A DNA stretch of 55,434 nt. It comes from a virus. The position numbers and the translations under genes are program-made. Below, in pieces: positions 27,017 to 36,258 of the stretch (position 1 is its first letter; each line of letters opens with the position of its first letter). Below the pieces are notes generated by a model. It did not search any database, was not told where the DNA came from, and saw nothing but the letters and a program-made list of their open reading frames with translations. The stretch lies in the IMG/VR virus record IMGVR_UViG_3300033153_009453, positions 1 to 55,434 of that record; one strand, written 5' to 3'.

Positions 27017-28690
27017 ATGGGAAAAACAACAATAGAACAATTAAACCAGAAGGATGTCGCCGAAATACTTGGAGCTTTACAAATAAAATTCTCTAAGAAA
27101 TGAAGTACTTTTTCTCTTTATGAGGGCAATAAGTCTACAGGTTGATGGAAGGCCTCAATAGATTGAGAGTTTAAAGACTTTAGTAATAAATGAAGAGCAG
27201 AAGGTGATAGATTAAAGTTTATAGCCTCCTACTTAGGAGTTTCTACTCACGAAGCCTTGAATTGGGTAGAAGAAACTTTCTGAATTAAATGAGATAAATG
27301 AGGTAATGAAACAAGAGGTTCACCTCTTACGAATAAACGGAATAAATTTAAGCCCCTTAATGAGGAACAAATAGAATACCTTTCCTCTAGAGGTATATAT
27401 AAATACGATTGGTGTAGAAGTTATAAGAATAATATTTGTATTCAAATATGTACTGGTAGAGAGAATATAACCTCTCTACAAAGTAGAAATATAGGTGAAT
27501 GAAATAGATATTATGTAGAAGCCTCCACAGATAGTGATGGCTTATTTATCCATAAGTTAGATTATTCTAAGAAGGCTTTAATTGTTGTTGAATGAATGAC
27601 AGATTATTTAAGCTTAAGGCAATATACAACTAATGTTGTAGGTCTTGTAAACGCTAAGAATGATGGTCAAATACAAATGATTAAAGACTTGTCTAATGAG
27701 TTTGAAATATACTTTGTGCCTGATAATGATGATGCAGGGAAAGTAACAATAGAGAAGTTTAATAAGTTATGATTGCATTATAATTTGTTTAGGTTAGAAC
27801 CTTATTGAATGAAGGACATTAATGATGTATTAGTTAACTATTGACTTTGAGAAGAGATACTAACTATAATATTTACTGAAAGTGAGAAACCTTTAGGTAA
27901 CTTAGAGTTAGCTAGAGTAAAAGCTTTAGAGTACAAAGCATTATACGAAGAGAATGATTGACATTTAGGTTTCCCTTCCTGATACGAGCCACTAGATAAG
28001 TATACGGATGGAGTTATAAGATGAAAGGTTTATATGATTATGGCTTATAGTAATGTGGGTAAGACAAGATTTGCCTACTCCTTACTAAAAAATATGATTA
28101 AGCTTAAAAAGAGAATACATTTCTATTCCTTAGAAGTTGATACTGGGATGTTGTTTCTAGAGATTATCCAGTCTATATACTGACGGAATAGAGGGAAAAC
28201 CATGGAAGGCTTGAAAGATTTAGATTTAACTGAACTTGAGAAATGTATAGAAATACATGATGATGTACGCTCCTTAGATAAGATTGTACAATCTATTAAG
28301 AACGAAAAACCCGAAGTAGCCTTTATAGACTTTGTCCAGAATATAGAGGAGAAAGGTTGAGAGTATGAGAAGATGACTAATATCGCCCTAACCTTACAGA
28401 AGCTAGCTATATTTACAGGAACTACTATATTTCCTTTAAGTCAAGTAGCTAATGAAGGTAGGTTTGCTTGAGGTGATGCTTTACCTAAATGAAGTTGAGC
28501 CTTATTTGCTAGTAGTGATGTAATCTTTACCCTTTGGGCGAAAGACTGAGAGAAGTACCTTACAATTAGTAAGAATAAGTATTGAAAGGCAAATGTGAAT
28601 TATATACTTGATATAGATTATCAAACCTCCACCTTTAGGATGGCAGAGGATAATCTAGAAGAAGTTTGAGGCTTTAAATGATTAACTTAA
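27017..28690 (+). CDS. Primase-helicase (TOPRIM + DnaB/gp4-type helicase)
   Basis: 557 residues. The N-terminal region lacks the Cys zinc finger of T7 gp4. The TOPRIM part has LIVVEGMTDYLSL (about 187-199, Gly TGA) and VPDNDDAGK (about 234-242). The RecA-type helicase has Walker A AYSNVGKTR (about 342-350), a Walker B strand VAFIDFVQN (about 432-440), a PLSQVAN sensor (about 475) and a late SKNKYGKAN Arg/Lys finger region. It unwinds DNA 5' to 3' and may prime lagging-strand synthesis. Without the zinc domain, priming specificity may be altered or lost. No phage DNA polymerase is present, so it must work with the host enzyme. Confidence 0.9.
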
Positions 28691-28696
28691 GGAAAT

Positions 28697-28918
28697 ATGA
28701 TATATAAAATAAAAACAACTAAAGAGAAGGTATCTAGGTGAATAGAGGAAATTAAGAGAAACTGAGGAAGTTATTATAATTGAGAGTTTTCAATTTCAGG
28801 AGTAACTTGAAGAGCGACATTTGGTCTTGCAAACTATTTACATATAGATATTACAGATAAGCCTTGGTTAGCTAGTTGGGATATGATAGAGGAGAAAATA
28901 AATGAGTTTTTTAAGTAA
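28697..28918 (+). CDS. Small protein of unknown function
   Basis: 73 residues (MIYKIKTTKEKVSRGIEEIK, then FSISGVTGRATFGLANYLHI, then WDMIEEKINEFFK). It looks like a small alpha/beta fold, starts 6 bases after the helicase stop and has four TGA glycines. Position suggests a replication accessory protein. Confidence 0.65.
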
Positions 28919-28931
28919 TTAATTTAAGAGA

Positions 28932-29165
28932 ATGAGAGATAATTGTAAAGATTGTTGAAATATTGTTCCTAATGGGCATGATAGATGTAAATATTGTATT
29001 ATATTAAATAACTCAGATTTTGGGCAACTTTCATATAAAGAAGACTGAGATAAAATCTTCTGTCATGGCTCGGATTTTATTAATCTACAAGAAAGTATTG
29101 CTTGATTTGGAAACTCAGAAGACGAGGCAAGAGAAGATTATGCTATTAATTTAAGGAAAAAATAA
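28932..29165 (+). CDS. Zinc-ribbon-like small protein
   Basis: 77 residues with NCKDCGN and RCKYCI (two CxxC pairs 11-12 residues apart) at the N-terminus, plus a later FCHG. A four-Cys zinc site is likely. Function unknown. Confidence 0.65.
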
Positions 29166-29182
29166 AAAAGTCTAAAAAAGTT

Positions 29183-29210
29183 TTGACAAAGAGTAAATCC
29201 TGAATATACT
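29183..29210 (+). promoter_or_regulatory. Internal promoter
   Basis: TTGACA (29183-29188), 16 bp, TATACT (29205-29210), ahead of the guanylate kinase. Confidence 0.8.
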
Positions 29211-29250
29211 GTATGTAGGGTAAAGGGAAAGGTTAAAACGAAAATAATAA

Positions 29251-29802
29251 ATGGATAAAGTTATTGTTATCACCTGAGTTAGCTGTAGCGGTAAGACAAC
29301 CTTACAAGAAGAGTTAACAAGAAGATGATATGAAAGCCCTATAAATTTTACTACTAGGTCTCCTAGAAGCAAAAACTATTCCTCAATAGATGAGGACTGA
29401 GATTACAACTCTAAAGAGTTTGGAGAATATATATTCCTCAATAAAAGTAATTTCCTTAAGAAGCTAAGAAATTGAGATTTTCTTGAACATGTTCAGTACT
29501 GTAAAAACTGGTATTGAATAAGTAAATTTCTACCGAATTGAAAGGTAGTATTGATACTTGACCCTATTGGGAGAAATCAAGTACTTCGATACTTTAGTGA
29601 TATTTGAGTAGAAGTAGTTACTTATTACTTAGAAATAAGTAAGAAAGTTCAAGATGAAAGGTTACAACAAAGGAAACTTGATGATAAACAAGTTATATCA
29701 AGAAAAAAAGACTTTGAACGGTTTAGTCCTACAAATAAGTGTAGAAAGCTAAATTGAACCGTAGCTGTCAAAGAATTAGCTGATATAATAGAAAACGCTT
29801 AA
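29251..29802 (+). CDS. gmk: Guanylate kinase
   Basis: 183 residues. P-loop ITGVSCSGKTTL at residues 7-18, where the first Gly is TGA: this invariant position is a clear argument for Gly over Trp. The GMP-binding NFTTRSPRSK (about 31-40) and DGDYN, the FLEHVQYCKNWYGISK lid region and the VVLILDPIG strand follow the family order. Slightly short for the family (about 190-205). It phosphorylates GMP/dGMP to supply nucleotides. It directly precedes the nuclease gene, whose ATG overlaps its stop. Confidence 0.9.
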
Positions 29803-30269
29803 TGGGAAACTTTAGAGAAGATTTAAAAAAGGGAGAAGAAATGGAAGAGGTAGTAAGAGAATTACTTAACACTAAGTGATTTAGCTTACTAAAAAATCCA
29901 CAAAATAAAGAGATGGATTTGTTAATTATAGAAAAGTGAATTGAGGTCAAATTTGATGAGTATGCACAATATAGTGGTAACTTTTATATTGAATTTGAAA
30001 GTAACTGAAAGCCTTCTTGAATATTTAGAGAAGAGACGGTACATTTAGAATATTGGGCTCACACCGACGGAATAACACTAAATCTCTTAGAATGAGATAA
30101 ATTTAAAGAGCGGGTAAGTGATAAGATAGGAAAATGTAGAGATAACAAGTCTAACACCTCTAGAGGATTTAGAGTTGTAGAACAATGAGGTGACGGTTGA
30201 AGAACCAAAGGATTGCTAGTGCCTGTAGAAAAACTACAAAGTCAAGCAAAATATATTTTTAATTTATAA
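29802..30269 (+). CDS. Small PD-(D/E)xK-type nuclease candidate
   Basis: 155 residues. The segment NKEMDLLIIEKGIEVKFDEY (residues about 38-57) has the D-x8-E-x-K spacing of restriction-endonuclease-like nucleases. It is followed by YIEFESNGKPSGI with a further Glu, as in phage resolvase or endonuclease families. The start overlaps the gmk stop by one base. It may degrade or process DNA. Assignment is motif-only. Confidence 0.6.
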
Positions 30270-30279
30270 ATAGTAAAAG

Positions 30280-30546
30280 ATGGTAAATATAAAATCAATA
30301 AACGAAGTAAAAAATGCAGAAAAAGTAACTATTACTCTTTCAAAAGAGGATATAGTAAAATTCCTACATTTCGCTAACTTTGGAGCTAGAACAATGGAAG
30401 CAATAGGAGAGGTTTACAAAGGTAATAAACAAGACTTAGACTTAAAAATAAGTAGAGAAGTTTCTAACGGAATTAAAGACCAATTAGAACTAGTAGACGA
30501 TGAAGGAAGATACCTTAAAACAAGTAACTTAGTTATAACTGATTAA
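30280..30546 (+). CDS. Small protein of unknown function
   Basis: 88 residues (MVNIKSINEVKNAEKVTITL, then DIVKFLHFANFGARTMEAIG, C-terminal LKTSNLVITD). No TGA codon, unusual among its neighbours. It lies between the nuclease and SSB. Function unknown, possibly a recombination accessory. Confidence 0.7.
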   Translation: MVNIKSINEVKNAEKVTITLSKEDIVKFLHFANFGARTMEAIGEVYKGNKQDLDLKISREVSNGIKDQLELVDDEGRYLKTSNLVITD

Positions 30547-30559
30547 TCCCAAAAAATAA

Positions 30560-31087
30560 ATGTTAGGAAATTGAAAGAACGATGATAAGAACTTTATTAA
30601 CCTGAAACTAACAGCTACACCTTGAGAAACAAATATCAGCCCAGTATTTACAGTACTGGGTGCTGATTTCAAGGAAACAGCTGAGACTTATAGTCAAGTT
30701 AAATGAAAGTTAATTAAGATAAATCCAACCTTTACTCCAGCTAAGGGTAATATGGGTGACATATACTGATTTAAAGCATTTTTAGAGGATGGAGATGAAA
30801 TGTGTGTGGTAGAAAGTACTATTACTAACGCATCTAAAGACCTACTTAATGCTTTACTTGTTAATATAGGCATAGTACTAAGTATAAGCTTGTACTTGAA
30901 TAAAAGAAGTTATCCAACAGCTTCTGTGAAGCTAGAAGATTGAAATTGGGCTCAAACTGCCTTTGAATTTTCAGCCCTTGACAACAAGGCGTTGTATGAG
31001 AAGATGGTTGAAATACAAGAACCAAAAACAACAGTTAAGGTAGAAGATAAATGAGAAGAACTTTTAGCTGAGGATATACCTTTTTAA
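30560..31087 (+). CDS. ssb: Single-stranded DNA-binding protein
   Basis: 175 residues. The C-terminus LLAEDIPF is the acidic partner-binding tip typical of bacterial and phage SSBs (DDIPF). The body is strand-rich, with LKLTATPGETNISPVFTVLG and KLIKINPTFTPAKGNMGDIY consistent with an OB-fold. It coats replicating DNA and recruits nucleases and resolvases. It lies 13 bases after the preceding gene. Confidence 0.75.
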
Positions 31088-31096
31088 ATAAGTAAT

Positions 31097-31255
31097 ATGA
31101 AAATAGAAATTGATGTAAGTGAATATATTCAACTTGTATACGATAACTGAAAGCTAGCAGCCTTAGAAGAAGAATGAGTAGATAGTATAATCTCTGAGCC
31201 AAGTTGGGATAGTTACGAAGAGGTTACAAATATTGTAACGAGTTCATTAGAATAA
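31097..31255 (+). CDS. Small acidic protein
   Basis: 52 residues, acidic (IEIDVSEYIQLVYDNGKLAA, then ISEPSWDSYEEVTNI). Last gene before the RNA region. Its stop codon overlaps the first stem of the RNA element. Confidence 0.6.
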
Positions 31256-31353
31256 TTGGGAAGATAAGAGAGGTTGGTTTAAAAGGTAAATCCTATTGCT
31301 GTAATAGTCCTCTCTTCACCCAATAGTGTTTCAGGGGAGAGGGATTGCACTAT
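31255..31353 (+). ncRNA. Structured RNA upstream of tRNA-Thr
   Basis: Closing stem ATTGGG/CCCAAT (31255-31260, 31319-31324) continues as AAGAGAGG/CCTCTCTT (31266-31273, 31309-31316). Inside are hairpins GG.TTTA/TAAATCC (31276-31293) and ATT-GCTGT-AAT (31295-31305), a three-way junction. A further hairpin ATAGTG/CACTAT spans 31323-31353. Non-coding in all frames. Confidence 0.6.
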
Positions 31354-31375
31354 AACTAATCAAACTCCTCCATTC

Positions 31376-31452
31376 GCTCTCTTAGCTCAATGGAGTAGAG
31401 CGTTCGCCTTGTAAGCGAAAGGTTATCAGTTCAAGTCTGATAGGGAGCTCCA
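31376..31452 (+). tRNA. tRNA-Thr(UGU)
   Basis: Acceptor GCTCTCT/AGGGAGC (one G-U pair), D arm with AGCTCAATGGAGTAGAGC, anticodon arm TTCGC-CTTGTAA-GCGAA (anticodon UGU), T arm ATCAG-TTCAAGT-CTGAT, discriminator U and encoded CCA (31450-31452). All arms are canonical. Confidence 0.93.
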
Positions 31453-31806
31453 ATTAAAAGAAAATATATTGCTAATAGAATTTAGGAGACTGGCAACTTC
31501 CGTGCAATAGTTGGATTAATCTCCATGAGCAATATGCGTTTCTATTACACCCCTAACAAGGATAGCAGCGTAAAGATAAGGATTAGAGTAATCTAATCTA
31601 GCCTACTGTGAAAGGCGAAAATCCTACAAAAGTAGGTAGAGAATTTAGAGTGGAAACATTCTATAGTAAATTACCACCCCGAAATAGGCTAACCTCTCCT
31701 CACCCGAAAGTTAGTTGACCGAGAAACTCTGCCCCTCTATATTTTAGAGACGGAATGTAAGGAAATTGGAAGGGGTATGTATACAGTAATTTACTTCTCT
31801 TTATTT
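31453..31806 (+). ncRNA. Candidate large structured RNA between two tRNAs
   Basis: 354 non-coding bases with many local helices: ATATTGCT/AGCAATAT (31466-31473, 31528-31535) enclosing GGAGA/TCTCC and CAACT/AGTTG; GATTAGA-GTAA-TCTAATC (31581-31598) with a GNRA-type tetraloop; CCTAC-AAAA-GTAGG (31623-31636); and CTAAC/GTTAG (about 31689-31713). G+C is well above the genome average. Large ornate phage RNAs such as GOLLD and ROOL are known to sit beside tRNA genes. Similarity to either is not established here. Confidence 0.55.
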
Positions 31807-31880
31807 AGCGAGCTATTGTAACGGTAGCATAACAGTCTCATAAGCTGTAGGATGTGGTTCAACTCCACAGCTCGCCACCA
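31807..31880 (+). tRNA. tRNA-Met(CAU)-like
   Basis: Acceptor AGCGAGC/GCTCGCC, with positions 1 and 72 an A-C mismatch. Anticodon arm ACAGT-CTCATAA-GCTGT (anticodon CAU), T arm TGTGG-TTCAACT-CCACA, discriminator A, CCA encoded at 31878-31880. An unpaired 1-72 is an initiator-tRNA trait, but the three G-C pairs of initiator anticodon stems are absent. It could be elongator Met, or Ile2 after lysidine modification. Confidence 0.88.
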
Positions 31881-31901
31881 AATAAAATTAAAGAATTAAA
31901 T

Positions 31902-32084
31902 ATGGATAAAATAGCAAGGATTAGCTCAATGGTTAAACTTTTAAGACCCGAGAAAAGTAAAGAAGTTTTCCTATCAAAAATAGAATTTGATTATTATGTT
32001 AGGACTTTTAAGATAAAAAAACCTTGAAAGCAATTCAACCATATGGGGTATAGTATTTATTTAATAGAAGAATTATGAAGCTAA
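31902..32084 (+). CDS. Small basic protein
   Basis: 60 residues (MDKIARISSMVKLLRPEKSK, ending LIEELGS), overlapping the next start by 10 bases. First gene after the tRNA region. Function unknown. Confidence 0.55.
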
Positions 32085-32251
32085 TAAAAAGAGTAAATTG
32101 AATTTGGGATAGTATGGGCGTTGCCTTCATTTGTTGGAGATATGATGACCGAAGAGAGTTTAATGAACAATGAATTAAACAATCTATTGAGATTAGATTA
32201 AATCTAATTCCTAAAATAAGTATTGACTTTAAAATTACTAAAAATAAATAA
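32075..32251 (+). CDS. Small protein, member 1 of a tandem pair
   Basis: 58 residues (MKLIKRVNGIWDSMGVAFIC, WRYDDRREF, IEIRLNLIPKISIDF). Shares MKLIK-V----W---(I/V)AF-CWRY and a -EIR-N- strand with the next gene, so the two arose by duplication. Function unknown. Confidence 0.65.
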
Positions 32252-32252
32252 T

Positions 32253-32429
32253 ATGAAATTAATAAAAAAAGTAACAGAAGAGTGGTGAAGATTGGATATA
32301 GCTTTTTTATGTTGGAGATACCAACATATTTCAAAAGGAAGGATGAAATATTTGGAAATTAGATTTAACTTTCCTTATAGATATTTTCTATGATTTGATT
32401 TAGTTATATGAAAATACTCGTATGACTAA
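32253..32429 (+). CDS. Small protein, member 2 of a tandem pair
   Basis: 58 residues (MKLIKKVTEEWGRLDIAFLC, WRYQHISKG, LEIRFNFPYRYF). Paralogue of the preceding gene. Two bases separate them. Confidence 0.65.
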
Positions 32430-32451
32430 ACTTATTTAATAAAAAGTATAT

Positions 32452-32682
32452 ATGAAAATACTTGTAAGAATTAAGATTTTATTTTTATGGCTTTCAAAGA
32501 ACTGGAGATTATGGTTATTAAAAATAGAATATGATGATAAAATATATCGGACAGATATAGCTATCTATAGAAGATTAGGAGATTTTTTTAAACAAACGGA
32601 GGGATTAGAGAATACTTATAAGTCTAAAAAGAAAGCAATTGAAGTGGACTATGATGCAGATATTTATTTCTTAAAGCAATAA
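32452..32682 (+). CDS. Small basic protein
   Basis: 76 residues (MKILVRIKILFLWLSKNWRL, C-terminal KKKAIEVDYDADIYFLKQ). Amphipathic or membrane-peripheral N-terminus. No TGA. One base before the phosphoesterase start. Confidence 0.65.
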   Translation: MKILVRIKILFLWLSKNWRLWLLKIEYDDKIYRTDIAIYRRLGDFFKQTEGLENTYKSKKKAIEVDYDADIYFLKQ

Positions 32683-32683
32683 T

Positions 32684-33331
32684 ATGGAAAAGCTTTTAAT
32701 TATATGAGACCTCCATTGACTAAATATCTGGAAAGACCTTGTTAAGAAATATGAATTTGACAAGGTTATTTTTTTAGGAGACTATGTTGATAGTTTTGGC
32801 GTTCCAGATGATGAGATGGTGAGTAATCTACAAGAGATTATTAAATACAAGAAAGAGAATATAGAGAATACTATCCTTTTATGGGGAAACCATGACTTAC
32901 AATATATTGACAAGAAGTTTAGATGTAGTTGATATAGACATAGAATTGCAAAGACTTTGTATAATATATATAATCCAAATAAGAACCTATTTAAGGTAGT
33001 CCATTTGGAATGAGATTATGTATTTTCACATGCAGGCTTTACAGATTGATGGATAAATGAGAACTTCCTAGCTTGATGGTTTGAAGAAGAATTAAATGCT
33101 ATTCCTGATTGTTTAAGTCAAGTATGATTTGAAAGATGAGGTTGTACTAAATTTGGTAGCCCTGTTTGGGCTTGAAGAGAAGAAACTGAGAAGGATGAGT
33201 TTGTATTAGGGAGTTTAATACAAGTTGTATGACATACAGCTGTTCCCCATATAATTGACAAGTGACATATAATATATTGTGATAATTTAGAGTTTGGAAA
33301 TTGAGTACCTTTAATTCTTAATGTTGAGTAA
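32684..33331 (+). CDS. Calcineurin-like metallophosphoesterase
   Basis: 215 residues. Metal-binding motifs in order: LLIIGDLHGL (residues 3-12, both Gly are TGA), VIFLGDYVDSF (about 28-38), LLWGNHDLQ (about 66-74), VFSHAGF (about 119-125) and VVGHTAVPH (about 186-194). This is the phage lambda protein phosphatase / ApaH-like family pattern. Possible substrates are phosphoproteins, cyclic nucleotides or diadenosine polyphosphates. The sequence does not decide which. Both motif-I glycines being TGA strongly supports recoding. Confidence 0.88.
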
Positions 33332-33525
33332 TGGAAGACTTTATAAAGTATTATTATAGAAGTATAAAATGAAATAAAGCTATAGGAAACAATCCTAGAT
33401 ATATTTATACATTATACAGATACTTTATATTGAATGCAAAATATTGAAGCTTAGGATGGAAGGTTAAGAAGTGGTTATTACAACCTATTTGACCTAATGA
33501 AGATGTACATTGGAGTAGAATTTAA
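33331..33525 (+). CDS. Small basic aromatic protein
   Basis: 64 residues (MEDFIKYYYRSIKGNKAIGN, then RYIYTLYRYFILNAKYGSLG). Its ATG shares a base with the upstream TAA. Unknown function. Confidence 0.6.
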
Positions 33526-33545
33526 TAAATAAAGCAGTTATATAT

Positions 33546-33671
33546 ATGAGAACATATAAAAAAGAGAATGGTGAAATAATCACCCATAGTGATAGTAAGA
33601 TTATGTATACTTGGGCTTCTAAGGAAGAGATAGAGAAAGGGGAAGATTGATATTATATGTTAATGAGTTAA
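33546..33671 (+). CDS. Very small protein
   Basis: 41 residues (MRTYKKENGEIITHSDSKIM, ending DGYYMLMS). Function unknown. Confidence 0.5.
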
Positions 33672-33677
33672 TAGAAT

Positions 33678-34622
33678 ATGAGCGATAAACTACCAGAAGG
33701 TTATATTAAATGAATAGAGAGGGTTAGTAATGTTGTTAGTTTTCTTTTTCCATTTAAAGGAGAAGATAAAAAGAGATATATTGAATGGGTATATAAGTCT
33801 CTTTCTCCAATTATAGAGTTTTCCTGAGACTTTGATAATCAAAAGGCTAGAGATTTAATAGCTGAATACCCTGAGTTTGTATGATTGAACTACAATATAG
33901 GTCATATGGTAGCTTTAGAAGCCTTATATATAAAAGAGGCTCAAGAAGTATGAACAACAATCCATTCCCATATGGAGAACTATATCCTATGAAATGCTAA
34001 TGATTGGTGTATAGATAGCCCTGAAACTGATTTTGGAATTAAATATATTTCCCAACTAAAAGAAGAAGGCTACACCTATATCGCCGAAAAGGTTATAAGG
34101 GATAAAAATAACCGCTTTCAATGAACTATAGATTTAGTTCAAATAGACGAGGACACTAAAACGGTTTGGTTGTATGATTGGAAGACTTGGTGAATAGCTA
34201 AGGAAAGATTTAATCTTCCAAATAAATATAGAAAACCATATAGTAAACTAAAGAAGGTAGCTCTACAGCTTTCTCTTTATGCGGAATACTTTCGCCAGAA
34301 AGGTTATACTATATGATGAATATATGCTGTATGGTTACATCATACTTGAGCGTATGAGTATCCGTTGAAGTTATGGACTACAGATGAGATAAACTCATTA
34401 TTAGAGAAGTTTATCAAGAGAGATTGATTACTTCCCCCAAATATAGATTTAATTTTTAAATATAATCCTATGAGACTAGAAATAAATACCGCAATACCAG
34501 ATAATACTTATTCTAATGCTAGAGTTATTCTAGAACAGAATGATATTGAAAAGTTTCCTAATCCAGAGAAGGCTATAGAAAGTGCAATTTCCTTACAAAA
34601 ATACTTATTAAGTAAATATTAA
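33678..34622 (+). CDS. RecB/Cas4-like exonuclease
   Basis: 314 residues with a PD-(D/E)xK core of the RecB/AddB family. GTIDLVQIDEDTKT with a catalytic Asp, then WLYDWKTWG (about 161-169, D-x-K) and the QLSLYAEYFRQKGY helix (about 196-209, the Q-x3-Y motif specific to RecB-family nucleases). The N-terminal 90 residues contain the HSHMENYILGNAND stretch where such enzymes have a His motif. It acts in DNA end processing or recombination together with the SSB and RusA-like protein. Cas4-type Cys ligands for an iron-sulphur cluster are not evident. Confidence 0.8.
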
Positions 34623-34624
34623 GA

Positions 34625-35761
34625 ATGAAATTAGATATAAACAAGTTACACCCTATTCCTAAGAAAATTGGAATAAGTACATTCTGATTAGCTGTATACA
34701 GTAAACCTAATAAAGAAATAGAGGAATTTATTAATTTTCATAACCTTAAAGTAGAAGAGAGTGGAAAATATACAAATATTCTAATTTGAGAAGATTGAAA
34801 CATTTTTAACTTATTCAAGCAACCAGAACAATTTGCTTATATGGATGGATTTTCCCCAAATATAAATAAAAGTCTTCATGCTTGACATTTAGCTAACTTA
34901 GTTACAGCTAAAGCATTTCAAAAGCTGTGAATTACAGAGAAAACGATTGCATTAATGGGGGACACTTTACAATGAACTAATGAAAAATACTTAGAAGAAT
35001 ATTTTAATTTAATACATAAGTTTAAATATAAACTTCACAATACCTACTTTGCTTCAAACATGGTTTATAATTGAAGGCTTCAAGCTTGAAATGATAAATA
35101 TGAATGAACTAAAGTATTTAATATAGATTGAAATAAGATTGTATGAACTAAGAAAGATGGAAGTAGTTCTTATTTTTATCAGGATGCTGCCTTGGCAGAA
35201 TTATTAAACAAGAAAACCTTATATCTAACAGGTAGTGAACAAAATCAACACTTTGAATTATTAGGTAAAATATTTAATATAAAACATATATGATTATGAT
35301 TACTTAAACTTTCGGGCAAGAAAATGTCAAGTAGAGTTTGAAATGTTATTATGGCTAAAGATTTAGTTAAGACAGAATTGGATTATAATATCTTTGCAGG
35401 GCATATTCTTAAAAGAAACCCTAAGACAGAAAAGATTATTAATCTTGATGAACTTAATAATCCAACTTATAGCCCTTGATTATATATAAGCTATACAATG
35501 GCTAGATTGTATTCTGCAGGATGTGAAGATGAGAAATGATGTTCAGCTAGGCTAGATTATGCTTATTTAAAATCTAAGTGTAATTTAAATCCATCCATTC
35601 TATTTAACGAGTTATTTAGTTATTGTGTTTCAATCAATTCCCTATATGAAAAGAAAAGAATTAAATGAAATGCTGATAATTTAATATTGTTTTCTGATAT
35701 GTTAGGTAGCTTAACTACACAATGTGAAAGATTGGGATTATTTAAAACTAAAAAGGTATAA
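34625..35761 (+). CDS. Truncated arginyl-tRNA synthetase-like protein
   Basis: 378 residues against about 550-600 for ArgRS. The class I signature is in FSPNINKSLHAGHLANL (about 75-91; PNxxKxxHxGHL is the ArgRS form of HIGH). Next come KKDGSSSYFYQDAAL, KTLYLTGSEQNQHFELLG (the ArgRS VGxEQxxHF block), IGLGLLKLSGKKMSSRVGN (KMSKS loop, about 226-244) and LYISYTMARLYSAG, start of the helical domain. The N-terminal Add-1 domain is missing, and only about 80 residues remain of the anticodon-binding domain. It could charge tRNA without reading the anticodon, act on a tRNA-like RNA or use arginyl-adenylate for another purpose. It starts 2 bases after the nuclease stop. Confidence 0.85.
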
Positions 35762-36027
35762 TGGCATTTAGAGATGAAAACTGAAACATAATTACAGCTA
35801 GACAAGTTTCGGCGAACAATAGAAGGGGAGTTAAAGGAAGTTACTTTTCTTTAGTTGGAAAAAAAATTTGGTATGTTGAAGATGATTATAAGTTATACGA
35901 AGGAGTAATTATACAAGAGATGGAGGGAAATATTGTTAGAACTAGAGTAATTGATAGACATATTAATTATACAGGATGAGAAGTAGAGAGAGATGTAGGG
36001 TTAAATATTGTAAGATTTAAAAAGTAA
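35761..36027 (+). CDS. Small beta-rich protein
   Basis: 88 residues (GNIITARQVSANNRRGVKGS, then YFSLVGKKIWYVEDDYKLYE) with alternating strands, possibly an SH3-like barrel. Its ATG overlaps the stop of the synthetase-like gene by one base, so the two are likely co-translated. Function unknown; its coupling makes it a candidate partner. Confidence 0.65.
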
Positions 36028-36029
36028 AT

Positions 36030-36254
36030 ATGGAAATTGAAACTTTGTATGATGTGGGTGATACAGTTTACTATATGCACCACAATAAGGTGCAAGAAGA
36101 TAGTATTTATGAAGTGAATATAAAAAGATGCTTAAATCATTATTCTATTACAACTACAGAAATAACATATCTTTTTAGCTGAAAATGGAGAAAAGGTAGC
36201 TGGTCGATAACAGACGTGTTTAGAACAAAGAAAGCCTTATTAAATAGTTTATAA
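36030..36254 (+). CDS. Small protein of unknown function
   Basis: 74 residues (ETLYDVGDTVYYMHHNKVQE), with the DVGDxVYY pattern often found at the start of small SH3/Tudor-like phage proteins. It ends in a helical KKALLNSL. Confidence 0.6.
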
Positions 36255-36258
36255 ATAA

